A stretch of DNA of 41,512 nt from an uncultured Lachnospiraceae bacterium (GCA_947626915.1 CANQUA010000024.1:1-41512), one strand, 5' to 3'; counted from the first letter of the stretch, positions 16,848 to 25,072 are shown. The notes: generated by a model not told the origin, from the sequence alone. Numbers and translations: made by a program.

Positions 16848-17516
16848 ATGCAGAAAATCATGATTATTGAAGACGAGCCGGAAATCCGGGAGGAACTGGC
16901 GCTGGTGCTTCAGAATGAAGGGTACGAACCGCTTCCGGTCACGGATTTTGAAACGGTTACGGAAGCGGCGGTGCGGGAGCGCCCGGATTTGATCCTTTTA
17001 GACATCGGCCTGCCCGGGCGGGACGGGTTCGGGCTGTGCGCCGCCCTGCAAAAAGCCGTTCCGGCGCCGGTGATCTTTGTCACGAGCCGCGATTCGGGGC
17101 TGGACGAGGTGCGGGCGCTGAGCCTGGGCGGAGACGACTACATCACCAAACCGTACAGCGTTCCCGTTCTGCTGGCCAGGATCAGGGCCGTTCTGCGCCG
17201 CAGCGGCGGTACGCCGGAACGCACAGATATGGTGGAAGCCTGCGGCCTGCGCCTGTGCCTGACCAAAGGGACCCTGACAGCGGAGGGAAGAACCGTGGAG
17301 CTTACCCGGAATGAACTGCAGATTCTCGCTTATTTAATGGGGCGCGCCGGGCAGATCGTTTCCCGCGCCGATCTGCTGGACGCGCTGTGGGACAGTCAGA
17401 TTTACATTGACGACAATACGCTCAGCGTCAATATGACGCGGCTGCGCGGAAAACTGGCGGAATTGGGCAGGCCGGATCTGATCAAAACCCGCCGGGGAAT
17501 GGGGTATCAGCTATGA
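16848..17516 (+). CDS. BceR-like OmpR-family response regulator
   Basis: A 222-residue response regulator. The receiver domain has the acidic pair E8/D9, phospho-acceptor Asp52 (LLDIGLPGRDG), Thr79 and Lys101 (YITKPYS). The C-terminal winged helix (ELTRNELQILAYL ... NTLSVNMTRLRGKL ... IKTRRGMGYQL) is of the OmpR/BceR type. It is followed by its sensor kinase with a 4-base overlap and then by an ABC transporter, the standard Bce arrangement for sensing and removing cell-wall-active peptides such as bacitracin or lantibiotics. The likely target is the box at 18573-18588. Confidence 0.93.
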   Translation: MQKIMIIEDEPEIREELALVLQNEGYEPLPVTDFETVTEAAVRERPDLILLDIGLPGRDGFGLCAALQKAVPAPVIFVTSRDSGLDEVRALSLGGDDYITKPYSVPVLLARIRAVLRRSGGTPERTDMVEACGLRLCLTKGTLTAEGRTVELTRNELQILAYLMGRAGQIVSRADLLDALWDSQIYIDDNTLSVNMTRLRGKLAELGRPDLIKTRRGMGYQL

Positions 17517-18529
17517 CAGTTGGAACATTTTTATCTGACCGGCTGGGCAGGATCATCCTTTGGCTGGCCTGTTTTGCGGCGGCGGCCCTTTTCCTTGCCG
17601 CGACCGGAACGCAGACGGGAGTGCTCGTCATTTTATTGCTGGGCCTGCTGTTGATTTTCCTGATCGTACAGGCGGCGGATTATCTGCGCCAGCGCTCCCG
17701 CCTGGCGGAGCTGGAGCAGATTCTGGAGAATCTGGATGAAAAATATCTGTTTACCGAATGTGTTCCGGCCGCGGACCGGCTTTATGAACGCTGCCTTTTT
17801 GACCTGATGCGCCGGGCGGGACAGGCGATGATCGGCGCGGTATCCGACGCGAGGGCCGCCCAGCGGGATTACCGGGAGTATGTGGAAAGCTGGGTGCACG
17901 AGATCAAAGCGCCCATCACCGCCGCGCGGCTGGTCTGCCGCCAGCTGGAGGGAGAGAGCAGGCGGAAACTGGATTTTGAGCTGGCGCAGATCGAGGGGCA
18001 TATAGAGAGGGCCCTGTTTTACGCCCGCGCGGAGAGCCCGGAACGCGACTGCGTGATCCGTCAGACATCCCTTGCCGAAATCGTCGCGCAGGCGGTGGAA
18101 AACCACCGGACATTGCTGATGCAGAGCGGAGTCCGGATCGAGACGCAGGAGCTTGATCAGCAGGTCTATACGGACAAAAAATGGGCCGTTTTTATTCTCG
18201 GGCAGCTGCTCCAGAACGCCGCCCGTTACCGCGGAGAGGAGCCGGTTATCACCATTTCCGCGGTTCCTCTCGGGAAGCAGACGCAGCTTTCGGTCCGGGA
18301 CAATGGGATCGGCGTCCCCGCCCATGAACTGCCCCGCGTGTTCGACCGGGGCTTCACCGGTTCCAACGGCCGGTCGCGGGGCGGCGCTACCGGGATGGGG
18401 CTGTACCTGTGCAAAAAGATGTCCGGTTTTCTGGAGCTGGACATTCGCCTGACCTCGGAAGAGGGTGCGGGGACCTGCGCGACCCTCACGTTTCCGGCCA
18501 GGGAGCCGGCCGGAGAGCGGGAGCGCTGA
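17513..18529 (+). CDS. BceS-like intramembrane-sensing histidine kinase
   Basis: A 338-residue kinase with two close N-terminal membrane helices (about 13-31 and 36-54) and almost no outside domain, the mark of intramembrane-sensing BceS kinases that read the transporter rather than the drug. His129 in ESWVHEIKAPI is the phosphorylation site. The ATPase domain has the N box (LQNAARYR), DNGIGVP, and GATGMGLYLCKK. It overlaps the response regulator stop by four bases (ATGA). Signalling is expected to depend on the BceAB transporter downstream. Confidence 0.92.
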   Translation: MTVGTFLSDRLGRIILWLACFAAAALFLAATGTQTGVLVILLLGLLLIFLIVQAADYLRQRSRLAELEQILENLDEKYLFTECVPAADRLYERCLFDLMRRAGQAMIGAVSDARAAQRDYREYVESWVHEIKAPITAARLVCRQLEGESRRKLDFELAQIEGHIERALFYARAESPERDCVIRQTSLAEIVAQAVENHRTLLMQSGVRIETQELDQQVYTDKKWAVFILGQLLQNAARYRGEEPVITISAVPLGKQTQLSVRDNGIGVPAHELPRVFDRGFTGSNGRSRGGATGMGLYLCKKMSGFLELDIRLTSEEGAGTCATLTFPAREPAGERER

Positions 18530-18572
18530 AGCCGGCCGAAATACACGCCCTGCGGGCGGGTTCGGCATCTTT

Positions 18573-18588
18573 CTTACAAAATTGTAAG
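18573..18588. promoter_or_regulatory. BceR-like operator upstream of the transporter genes
   Basis: CTTACAA-AA-TTGTAAG is a perfect dyad in the gap between the kinase and ABC genes. Bce-type regulators bind TTACA...TGTAA dyads. A -10-like TATCAT at 18632-18637 without a good -35 fits an activator-dependent promoter. Confidence 0.7.
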
Positions 18589-18663
18589 GCAAACCCATAT
18601 GAATTCGATACAAGCGCCGCTTCCTTTGCTGTATCATACTGTCATCAGAAAGGAGGCTGTACC

Positions 18664-19422
18664 ATGCTGCAAGTGCAGAACATCGAAAAATACTATGGAA
18701 ACAAAAACAATGTCACCAAGGCGCTGGACCGGGTGAGCTTCGACGTGGCTGACGGGGAATTTCTGGCTATCATGGGCGCGTCCGGCAGCGGCAAGACCAC
18801 GCTGCTCAACTGCATCTCCACCATTGACACGGTCAGCGCCGGGGAAATTCGGATGGATGGGGTCAATATCGCCGATCTGTCCGATGACGCCCTGGCGAAA
18901 TTCCGGCGTGAAAGGCTGGGCTTCGTGTTCCAGGACTTCAATCTGCTGGACACGCTGACGGTGGAAGAAAATATCGGTCTGGCTCTTTCTTTGAATCACA
19001 CCGACGCGAAAACGGTGCAGGAGAGGGTGCGGGAAGTGGCCGGGAAGCTGAGCATTGCGGACATTCTCGCGAAATTTCCCTATCAGATCTCCGGCGGACA
19101 GAAGCAGCGGACTGCCTGCGCCCGCGCCATAGCGGCGGGACAATCGCTGCTGCTGGCCGATGAACCGACGGGGGCGCTGGATTCCAAAGCTTCCAAAAAT
19201 TTACTGGAAATCATGTCCGAGATGAACCGGGATATGGGGGCAACGATCCTCATGGTCACCCACGACGCCTACAGCGCCAGCTACGCGGGGAGGGTCCTGT
19301 TTCTCAAGGACGGCCGGGTCTTCAACGAGCTGCTTCGGGGAGACCGCGGGCGGTCCGTGTTCTACCATGAGATCCTGGACGTGCTGGCCGCGCTGGGAGG
19401 TGATGTCAGTGACGTACTTTAA
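18664..19422 (+). CDS. BceA-like ABC transporter ATP-binding protein
   Basis: A 252-residue ATPase. Walker A is GASGSGKTT (residues 38-46), the signature is ISGGQKQR, Walker B is LLLADEPTGALD and the switch is VTHD, all typical of the BceA/MacB-like class. It energises the permease encoded next, which protects lipid II-cycle targets from peptide antibiotics and signals to the kinase. The ATG at 18664 has AAAGGAGG eight bases upstream; the frame is open further upstream but that overlaps the kinase gene. Its 3' end overlaps the permease start by 14 bases. Confidence 0.94.
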   Translation: MLQVQNIEKYYGNKNNVTKALDRVSFDVADGEFLAIMGASGSGKTTLLNCISTIDTVSAGEIRMDGVNIADLSDDALAKFRRERLGFVFQDFNLLDTLTVEENIGLALSLNHTDAKTVQERVREVAGKLSIADILAKFPYQISGGQKQRTACARAIAAGQSLLLADEPTGALDSKASKNLLEIMSEMNRDMGATILMVTHDAYSASYAGRVLFLKDGRVFNELLRGDRGRSVFYHEILDVLAALGGDVSDVL

Positions 19423-21370
19423 ATTGTCCCTGCGCAACGCCCGGCGGCAGGCCCGGGATTATCTCGTCTATTTCGTCACCATGGTGTTGGCCGCCGCGCT
19501 GATCTTTGCGTTCAACGCGCTGGCGGTCTCCGGCGAGGTGCGGACTTTGGCGGCGAGATCGGAGAATCTTTCCCTGATGATCGTCCTGGCCAGTCTGGCC
19601 GTGGTGTGCGTGTTCGGCTGGCTGGCGGTGTACTCCACCCGCTTCATGCTTTCCCGCCGCAGCCGGGAGCTGGGGATTTATCTTCTCAGCGGGCTGACGG
19701 GCCGGCAGGTGGCCCGGCTCTTTTTTCTGGAGAATCTGGCGGTGGGTGCCGCCGCCCTGATCCTTGGGGCAGGGCTTGGCGGGCTGCTCTATCAGGTCAT
19801 GCGGGCCGTCGTGATGGCCATGTTTGCCCAGCCCTATCATTTTGCCCTGGAGCTCTCGCTGCCTGCCCTTGGCCGGACCGCGCTGTATTTTGCGCTGATC
19901 TATCTTTTCGCCCTGGGCAGGAGCCGGAGACGCATCCGGAAGATGAGGATTTACGACCTGATTTACTTCGAGCGGCAAAACGAGGGCGCGGTACTGCAAA
20001 AAGGGAAAATGCGCCGCCTGGTGTTCGGGGCGTCTCTGGTCCTTGGGGCAGCCGGGACCTGCCTGCTCATGCGCTGGAATCTGTATATTGCGCTGGCCGG
20101 GGCATTCTGCGCCATCCTTGCCTTGTTTGGCTTTTTTATCAGCTTCGCTTCCGGCGTGCCCGCGTTTTTTGACCGCCGTCCCGCCCGGAAATACCGGGGA
20201 CAAAACCTGCTCATTTTCCGCAGCCTGACGGCGAAGCTGGCCAGTATGGGCGTCCTGATGGCGGTTCTCTCCGTCATTTTCACTGCCACGCTGATCTCTG
20301 AGGGAAGTTCCTCCGTCCTTTACGGCATCATGAGAGGACGGACTGCAGAGGCGGCCTGCTTCGATCTCTATATCGGGATAGAGGGAGAGGAACAGGACCC
20401 CGGGCCGTACCTGGCTTATATCGGAGAGAATATCCCGGTGGAGCAGGAATGGCTGTATGCGGTGTACCTGTCGGGCAGCCGGCGAATCCAGGAATACCTG
20501 GGGGATATGTATTACAACTACAGCTACGACAGTGACCCCGTCCTCCGCTGGAGCGACTACGCGGCCCTGCGCGCCCTGGCCGGCTATCCGGCGGCGGAGT
20601 CTCCCGGACCGGGGGAGGCCCTTATCCACTGTATGACCTATGTGGAGGAACCGCTGCGAAACTATCAGGGAACGCTTCTTGTGGGACAGACGGCCCTGGC
20701 TCCAGGCGGCATTTATACGGAACACCTCTCCCAGAGCTACGGAACGGTCAACGGACGGGGTTATATCCTGGTCGTGCCTGATGAAGCGGCGGATGGCCTG
20801 CCGGTCCATCACATGGCTTACGCCGCCCAAACTGCCCGGCCTGTGACCGCAGAGCAGTACGAGGCGCTGTCCGGTCTGGCCGGAGCGGAACGTGACCGGC
20901 AGGAGGATCCGTCCGGGTCTGTGTTTGTGCTCAGCAAGGCATATGAGGAGGCGGAAGTGGCCGCGCAGGCTCTCATGGGCTGCTTCCCGCTGTACTATCT
21001 GGCGCTGGCCCTGATGATGACCGCCGTCACCATCCTGACCATCCAGCAGCTCGGCGAGACGGAGCGATTCCGGCGGCAGTTCGTGCTTCTGCGCAAGCTG
21101 GGCATGGACCGGCGGGAGATGGCCCGGACGCTGGGCAGGCAGTTCGCCCTGTTTTACACATTGCCCGCCGTCCCGGCAGTGCTGATCGCCGGTTTCTTTA
21201 TCGTGCATCTGGCCATGATGCCGGAACCGGGCGTCATGGTGGGCTGGAACCACCCCGCTGTTATTGTAATGATCTCGCTGGGCGCGTTTTTTCTGATTTA
21301 TGCGGTTTATATCCTGCTGGCCTACACCAGCCTGAAGCGGAATGTGCTTCCGGATCATGATTTGAAATAG
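19409..21370 (+). CDS. BceB-like FtsX-family ABC permease
   Basis: A 653-residue permease. About ten membrane helices are seen: one near the start, groups around 50-110 and 130-185, a pair at ~215-255, one at ~275-295, and three near the C-terminus. The large extracellular region of roughly 200 residues (about 295-520) is the drug-sensing domain characteristic of BceB. I start at GTG 19409, preceded by GGGAGGTGATG at correct spacing and giving the usual TYFKLSLRNARRQARDY opening. The specific antibiotic cannot be told from sequence. Confidence 0.92.
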   Translation: MTYFKLSLRNARRQARDYLVYFVTMVLAAALIFAFNALAVSGEVRTLAARSENLSLMIVLASLAVVCVFGWLAVYSTRFMLSRRSRELGIYLLSGLTGRQVARLFFLENLAVGAAALILGAGLGGLLYQVMRAVVMAMFAQPYHFALELSLPALGRTALYFALIYLFALGRSRRRIRKMRIYDLIYFERQNEGAVLQKGKMRRLVFGASLVLGAAGTCLLMRWNLYIALAGAFCAILALFGFFISFASGVPAFFDRRPARKYRGQNLLIFRSLTAKLASMGVLMAVLSVIFTATLISEGSSSVLYGIMRGRTAEAACFDLYIGIEGEEQDPGPYLAYIGENIPVEQEWLYAVYLSGSRRIQEYLGDMYYNYSYDSDPVLRWSDYAALRALAGYPAAESPGPGEALIHCMTYVEEPLRNYQGTLLVGQTALAPGGIYTEHLSQSYGTVNGRGYILVVPDEAADGLPVHHMAYAAQTARPVTAEQYEALSGLAGAERDRQEDPSGSVFVLSKAYEEAEVAAQALMGCFPLYYLALALMMTAVTILTIQQLGETERFRRQFVLLRKLGMDRREMARTLGRQFALFYTLPAVPAVLIAGFFIVHLAMMPEPGVMVGWNHPAVIVMISLGAFFLIYAVYILLAYTSLKRNVLPDHDLK

Positions 21371-21532
21371 AGAGCTGTGAATGACGGAACATTTTTGGTG
21401 TAAGACAGCGACGATCGAAGAAATGAACATAAAATGGGACTCTCTTTTCAGGAAGATGTGTTCTTACTGTCAGCCACCGGCTGGCTATGTATATTCATAC
21501 ATTTTCCACAGATACCTGTCATTTTGAAGCAC

Positions 21533-21573
21533 AAAAAAGAGACAATCCATATCTTCTGGACTGCCTCTTTTTT
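21533..21573. terminator. Bidirectional terminator between bceB-like and lipoprotein genes
   Basis: AAAAAAGAG (21533-21541) pairs with CTCTTTTTT (21565-21573), with further pairing inside. It has A- and T-runs on both sides and separates convergent genes. Confidence 0.8.
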
Positions 21574-21595
21574 ACTATGCTACAAACGGAATTTG

Positions 21596-22057
21596 TTATT
21601 CTTTTTCCCAGTATTCGCTGTCGTCATGATGGAACTCTGTGCTGAAAAGAGCGCCGTCCGCTATCTTGCAGAACGGCAGCTCATCTGAACCGTCGGCGAT
21701 AAACGTCAGCTCCGTCTTATCGTCATTGATGCGGAACAGGAACTCCTTATACTCCGCCGATGTTGCGGAGTCTCTCAGCGTAACAACATCCCCGTCCACA
21801 TGAAAATAACCTTTGTAGACCGTGCTGCTCAGGGGTCCTTCGCACATTTGGAACGTGTTAAGCGGTTCCAACGTAACGGTGAAGTCGCCGCCAAATCCGA
21901 CTTCCTCCCATACGAACGTGACCGGTTCGGATACGTAGCTGTCCTCCGAGGAAAAACCGGTCGGCGTCGTTTCTCTTTCATGATTGACTGCATTTGCCTT
22001 ACACGCTGACAACAGCATTGCGCCCACAAGTAATGCAATAAATATAGATTTCTTCAT
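21596..22057 (-). CDS. Small lipoprotein of unknown function
   Basis: A 153-residue exported lipoprotein. The N-terminus KKSIFIALLVGAMLLSAC is a signal peptide with lipobox LSAC, so Cys19 would be acylated and the protein held on the outer face of the membrane. The mature part is acidic and beta-rich (EEVGFGGDFTVTLEP, GYFHVDGDVVTLRD, ELTFIAD) and resembles small META- or lipocalin-like clostridial lipoproteins, but I do not recognise a named family. The start at 22057 has AAGGAGAAA upstream. It sits at the edge of the AT-rich degraded island. Confidence 0.8.
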   Translation of the reverse strand: MKKSIFIALLVGAMLLSACKANAVNHERETTPTGFSSEDSYVSEPVTFVWEEVGFGGDFTVTLEPLNTFQMCEGPLSSTVYKGYFHVDGDVVTLRDSATSAEYKEFLFRINDDKTELTFIADGSDELPFCKIADGALFSTEFHHDDSEYWEKE

Positions 22058-22493
22058 AAATGTTTCTCCTTGCAAACGATTTGTCTGTTCCTTTATAACT
22101 GTATATCAAATATATCATACTGATAAATAAACTACAATGTTGGTTATTCTTAATTTTTTCCTACAACTTTATCACCCCCCCTATCTTAACTACCCTTTAC
22201 TACAAAATTGTCTGTAATATCATACTTAAAGTTCCAAATATCAAAAATATCTGGCACTATGATACTCCAAAATCTTTATTTATATAAAAATCATACTCTT
22301 ACTATTATAAGATTCAAAATTAGTATGGGGAAATAATAAGAAAAGGGTGTTGATGAACACCCTAATGATTGTAGCAATAAAATGATAGAATATACAAAAA
22401 TAGTGTATAAATATAAAACACACCTTTAATTGAAAAGGGACAAATGGGATTATGAGATCGCGCGCAGCGGAGACGACAGAGAGAATTGGATAA
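22058..22493. other. AT-rich gene-free stretch
   Basis: Base composition here is markedly AT-rich compared with the genes on either side, with many stops in all frames. No gene, tRNA or hairpin terminator was found. It probably includes the lipoprotein promoter and the edge of a degraded island. Confidence 0.5.
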
Positions 22494-22706
22494 TGTGGAA
22501 GCTTTTCAAAGCTGTTTCATTTTATGATGGACGATCTGCGGCAAAGGGGATTCACGAAAGCGACGCTTGGCGCAGAACCCGGCGGTATGAAAAACAAAGC
22601 GATCGATACGCACTATGGGTTTTCTGAATATATAAAAACCGGCAGGGAATCTTATCCGGACGGAACCGTAATAGAAGTGGAATATTACGGGAAAATGCTG
22701 GAATGA
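22494..22706 (+). pseudogene. C-terminal remnant of a GNAT N-acetyltransferase
   Basis: The frame from about 22500 reads SKLFHFMMDDLRQRGFTKAT and ends with HYGFSEYIKTGRESYPDGT and VIEVEYYGKML. This matches the last third of GNAT acetyltransferases (helix alpha-3, beta-5, the GF motif and the final strand). The acetyl-CoA-binding part is missing and a TAA stands in frame at 22491-22493. The ATG at 22524 would give only 60 residues, too short to function. Treated as a decayed gene. Confidence 0.6.
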
Positions 22707-22860
22707 TACGATCAGGTTCCGGCTGGCCGGTGAGTGAAAAAGTCCTGTATAAATGACGCAGTGATATGATTTGTCATTCCCCCGCCGCAATGCTGGGTGC
22801 CCGTAAGAAAGTTTTGAAGTCAAAATTATAATTACGGCATCTGTCAGGCTGGATTGGGGC

Positions 22861-22914
22861 GAACCAAAAGCACGGAACAAAGGGAATATTTCCAATGCCT
22901 CGTGCTTTTGGTTC
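22861..22914. repeat. Perfect 14-bp inverted repeat at the hsdR break point
   Basis: GAACCAAAAGCACG (22861-22874) is exactly complementary to CGTGCTTTTGGTTC (22901-22914) around a 26-base loop. It lies where the HsdR-like reading frame loses similarity. There is no T-run after either arm, so it looks like an inserted small palindromic element rather than a terminator. Confidence 0.75.
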
Positions 22915-23119
22915 TAACAGTCGTTGGATTGTAATATATTTGTTGCAAAGTAATCTGCGAAGGCTGCGTGTCCTGCAAAAAGCGGAAAAGTCGTGTCTCA
23001 TCGATAGCGAATTCTTTGCTATAATCGGTGTTCTTGCCTTCCTCGTAACCATTATGCTCTACAAGCCACTTCACAATGAGGGTCTCTAAACCGTTCTCCT
23101 TCGTGTTGGTAACGGGCAT
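22915..23119 (-). pseudogene. hsdR: Truncated type I restriction subunit R (HsdR), N-terminal fragment
   Basis: The frame begins MPVTNTKENGLETLIVKWLV and continues through EFAIDETRLFRFLQDTQP, which I recognise as the N-terminus of type I restriction endonuclease R subunits (normally about 1000 residues). Similarity ends after ~55 residues, and the rest of the frame (to 22844) reads through the palindrome at 22861-22914. AGGAGGAATGACAA gives a good ribosome site and the gene follows the DUF1016 gene by a few bases, so it was once its operon partner. No nuclease or helicase domain remains. Confidence 0.75.
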
Positions 23120-23122
23120 TTG

Positions 23123-24145
23123 TCATTCCTCCTGTTGCTCAATTCGTTTGCGCTCGATTTCGATTTCATGCTGCAGTTCTTCGACAGTAGGCAATTCCAA
23201 CTGATACTTTGACGCGAAGATCTGCTGGGCGTCATTCAAAACCGAATATTTCACGATGGCCTCATTCTTCTGTGAACACAGGATAATGCCTATGGTCGGA
23301 TTGTCATCTGCGTTTTTATAGAGGTCATCGAACATCCGGATATAGCTGTCCATCTGCCCAATATCACCGTGTGTCAGCTTGCCAACTTTCAAGTCGATTA
23401 ACACATGGCACTTCAGAATGCTATGGTAAAAAACAAGGTCGAGATAAAAATCCTCATCCTCATATCGCATCAGCTTTTGCCTGGCGACAAAGCAAAAGCC
23501 GCGTCCGAGTTCCAGCAGAAACTCCTGCAATTTATCTATAAGCGCCTGCTCCAGGTCGGATTCCCGCAAAGCCGGATAATCTTTCAGATCAAGAAATTCC
23601 AACACATATGGGTCTTTGATGAATTCTTCTGCCTCCAGCGGTGCCATCAATTCTCCGGCTTCAGCTCTGACCGGCGCCTTTTCTCTGCTTGCAAGAAGGC
23701 GTTCATAATACAATGTAGAGATCTGCCGCTCCAACTGGCGGCTTGACCACGCGGATGCTGCCGCCTCATTCATATACCACTGCCGCGCCTGTTCGTTTTC
23801 TACCGACAGAAGCAGACGATAATGTGTCCATGTCAATTGCGAACGCAGTGCGTTCGTATTTGGAAACATCACATAAAACTTTTTCATCTGCTGAAGCGTC
23901 CGCACGGAAAAGCCTTTACCAAATTCTTTTGTCAGACGATTGGACAACTCCTGCAATATGGATTTCCCATAGCCGGACCGCAAGTTTCCTTCCTGCTCAT
24001 GCTCCACGATGATGCGGCCGATTTGCCAGTACGCCTGTACCATTGTAAAATTCACAGCGGTGTACGCCTGGTTTCTCGAAGTGAGCAAGGCTTCTTTTAT
24101 TTCAGAGTAGATGTCCTCGTAAGTTGAAAGCTCAACATCTGCCAT
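23123..24145 (-). CDS. DUF1016 / YhcG-like PD-(D/E)XK nuclease-domain protein
   Basis: A 340-residue protein. The N-terminal half (AYTAVNFTMVQAYWQIGRII, LQELSNRLTKEFGKGFS, LTWTHYRLLLSVEN) is the DUF1016 N-terminal helical domain. The C-terminal half has a PD-(D/E)XK-type core: DFYLDLVFYHSILKC followed by VLIDLKVGKL, with Asp in place of the usual Glu before x-Lys. YhcG-like proteins are often encoded inside type I restriction-modification loci; their exact role is unsettled. The start at 24145 is the best methionine, though AGGAGG is about 12 bases upstream. It is apparently intact although its hsdR neighbour is truncated. Confidence 0.85.
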   Translation of the reverse strand: MADVELSTYEDIYSEIKEALLTSRNQAYTAVNFTMVQAYWQIGRIIVEHEQEGNLRSGYGKSILQELSNRLTKEFGKGFSVRTLQQMKKFYVMFPNTNALRSQLTWTHYRLLLSVENEQARQWYMNEAAASAWSSRQLERQISTLYYERLLASREKAPVRAEAGELMAPLEAEEFIKDPYVLEFLDLKDYPALRESDLEQALIDKLQEFLLELGRGFCFVARQKLMRYEDEDFYLDLVFYHSILKCHVLIDLKVGKLTHGDIGQMDSYIRMFDDLYKNADDNPTIGIILCSQKNEAIVKYSVLNDAQQIFASKYQLELPTVEELQHEIEIERKRIEQQEE

Positions 24146-24185
24146 CTTTATTATCCATCCTCCTTGACCCTGACAAAAATATAGT

Positions 24186-24395
24186 TTAGATATGATAGCA
24201 CTCAATTGGTACAGACTCACTATCCAATTCGTCAGAATCGTTAATATACAATTTATGAATCTCTTTTATTCCCGCATTTACCGCAGCAGAAACGATAAGT
24301 CTGCTTTCAAATTCAGGCGTTCTCATTCCGATAATAACCTTGCTGGGCTTCATTTTTATAGGTGTACGCTGTTCCATCATTGCAGGACGAATCAT
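24186..24395 (-). CDS. Small hypothetical protein coupled to the HTH gene
   Basis: A 69-residue basic-then-acidic protein with no signal or membrane segment and no recognised family. It starts inside the stop of the HTH gene (ATGA overlap), which argues for translational coupling and is the main evidence that it is real. It ends about 40 bases before the DUF1016 start. It could also be a worn remnant of a longer gene, given the state of this island. Confidence 0.45.
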   Translation of the reverse strand: MIRPAMMEQRTPIKMKPSKVIIGMRTPEFESRLIVSAAVNAGIKEIHKLYINDSDELDSESVPIECYHI

Positions 24396-24565
24396 TCTCC
24401 ACTCTTGATCCTCGCGTCCTTCGGCTGCGGCTCATCGTCTGGTATCGCCCACGAATAATCAATCCTGGCCGCGCCGGAAACGCGTCCCTCCGCACATAAA
24501 ATTTGTATGCGCCGGGTTGAGATTCCCCAGCGTTCCGCTGTCTGACGAATGGACAGATACTTCAT
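24392..24565 (-). CDS. Small MerR/excisionase-like helix-turn-helix protein
   Basis: A 57-residue protein reading MKYLSIRQTAERWGISTRRI then QILCAEGRVSGAARIDYSWA and IPDDEPQPKD. This is the compact winged helix of excisionase/MerR-like DNA-binding proteins: two helices, then a GR.SGA..I...W.IP wing. Such proteins are frequent in clostridial mobile elements and defence loci. AGGGGG precedes the start and a promoter lies at 24602-24630. It probably heads the leftward operon with the 69-residue gene and DUF1016, and may regulate it. Confidence 0.72.
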   Translation of the reverse strand: MKYLSIRQTAERWGISTRRIQILCAEGRVSGAARIDYSWAIPDDEPQPKDARIKSGE

Positions 24566-24601
24566 TATTCTCGCCCCCTGACGACAAATTTCTATTTGTA
24601 T

Positions 24602-24630
24602 ATTGTACTCAATATTGCGAATAAAATCAA
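24602..24630 (-). promoter_or_regulatory. Promoter of the HTH/DUF1016 unit
   Basis: The minus strand reads TTGATT (24630-24625), 17 bases, TACAAT (24607-24602), about 37 bases before the HTH start. Confidence 0.7.
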
Positions 24631-24685
24631 TGCGGTTTTATTGTTTTCTCAAAAATGTCAGATTTATTATTTTCTCAAGTTGACC

Positions 24686-24739
24686 TGAGGGTGTCCCAAA
24701 AGTCATTTAAAATTCGACTTTTGGGACATCCTCATTTTT
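24686..24739 (+). repeat. 19-bp inverted repeat with T-run: palindromic terminator or element end
   Basis: TGAGGGTGTCCCAAAAGTC (24686-24704) pairs with GACTTTTGGGACATCCTCA (24716-24734) with one G-T wobble and an 11-base loop, followed by TTTTT. The shape is that of an intrinsic terminator on the plus strand, but no plus-strand gene lies nearby. GGGTGTCCCAAAAGTC-type sequences also resemble insertion-sequence ends. Confidence 0.65.
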
Positions 24740-24884
24740 AATATGGGCATTGGAACTGATTCTTTTCCGGATTCCGGACGCTGCCGCAACGTTCCAGGAA
24801 CGCGAAAAGGAAATTGGGAGATAATAAAACCCAGCCTCCCGGCGCGTTCCGCGGCAAACCGGCCGTAATTCTCCGATAATGTAA

Positions 24885-24913
24885 TTTACTTTTTATTCCT
24901 CTCATGGTAAAAT
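24885..24913 (+). promoter_or_regulatory. Promoter of the polysaccharide operon
   Basis: TTTACT (24885-24890), 17 bases, TAAAAT (24908-24913) with an extended TGG before the -10. It lies 160 bases before the first gene and closely resembles the ATP-grasp promoter at 15048-15076. Confidence 0.65.
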
Positions 24914-25072
24914 CGTAAGCGAACCGAACGGTACAGAGAAAATACGGCATTTTAGAAGAACAGCATTTTATAGAAGGAATGGTTTTTGAAACAGCGCTCA
25001 GGGCGCGGGGCTTTAGCGGCGCCGCCCGGTCGCGGCGCAACGCAGGGCAGAAAAAGGCAGGTTAAAACACGG

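Larger units (their letters stand above)
24566..25072. other. Intergenic region between the degraded island and the polysaccharide operon
   Basis: No gene is seen. It includes the HTH promoter, the palindrome at 24686-24734 and the promoter at 24885-24913. Base composition shifts from AT-rich to GC-rich across it, marking the right edge of the island. Confidence 0.5.

Noticed and set aside
19406-21430. Open frame of about 670 codons on the minus strand
   Set aside because: Antisense to the BceB-like permease; rich in Arg/His/Gln and without recognisable domains.
22430-22627. 65-codon plus-strand frame
   Set aside because: It lies over the GNAT remnant in another frame and shows no family features.
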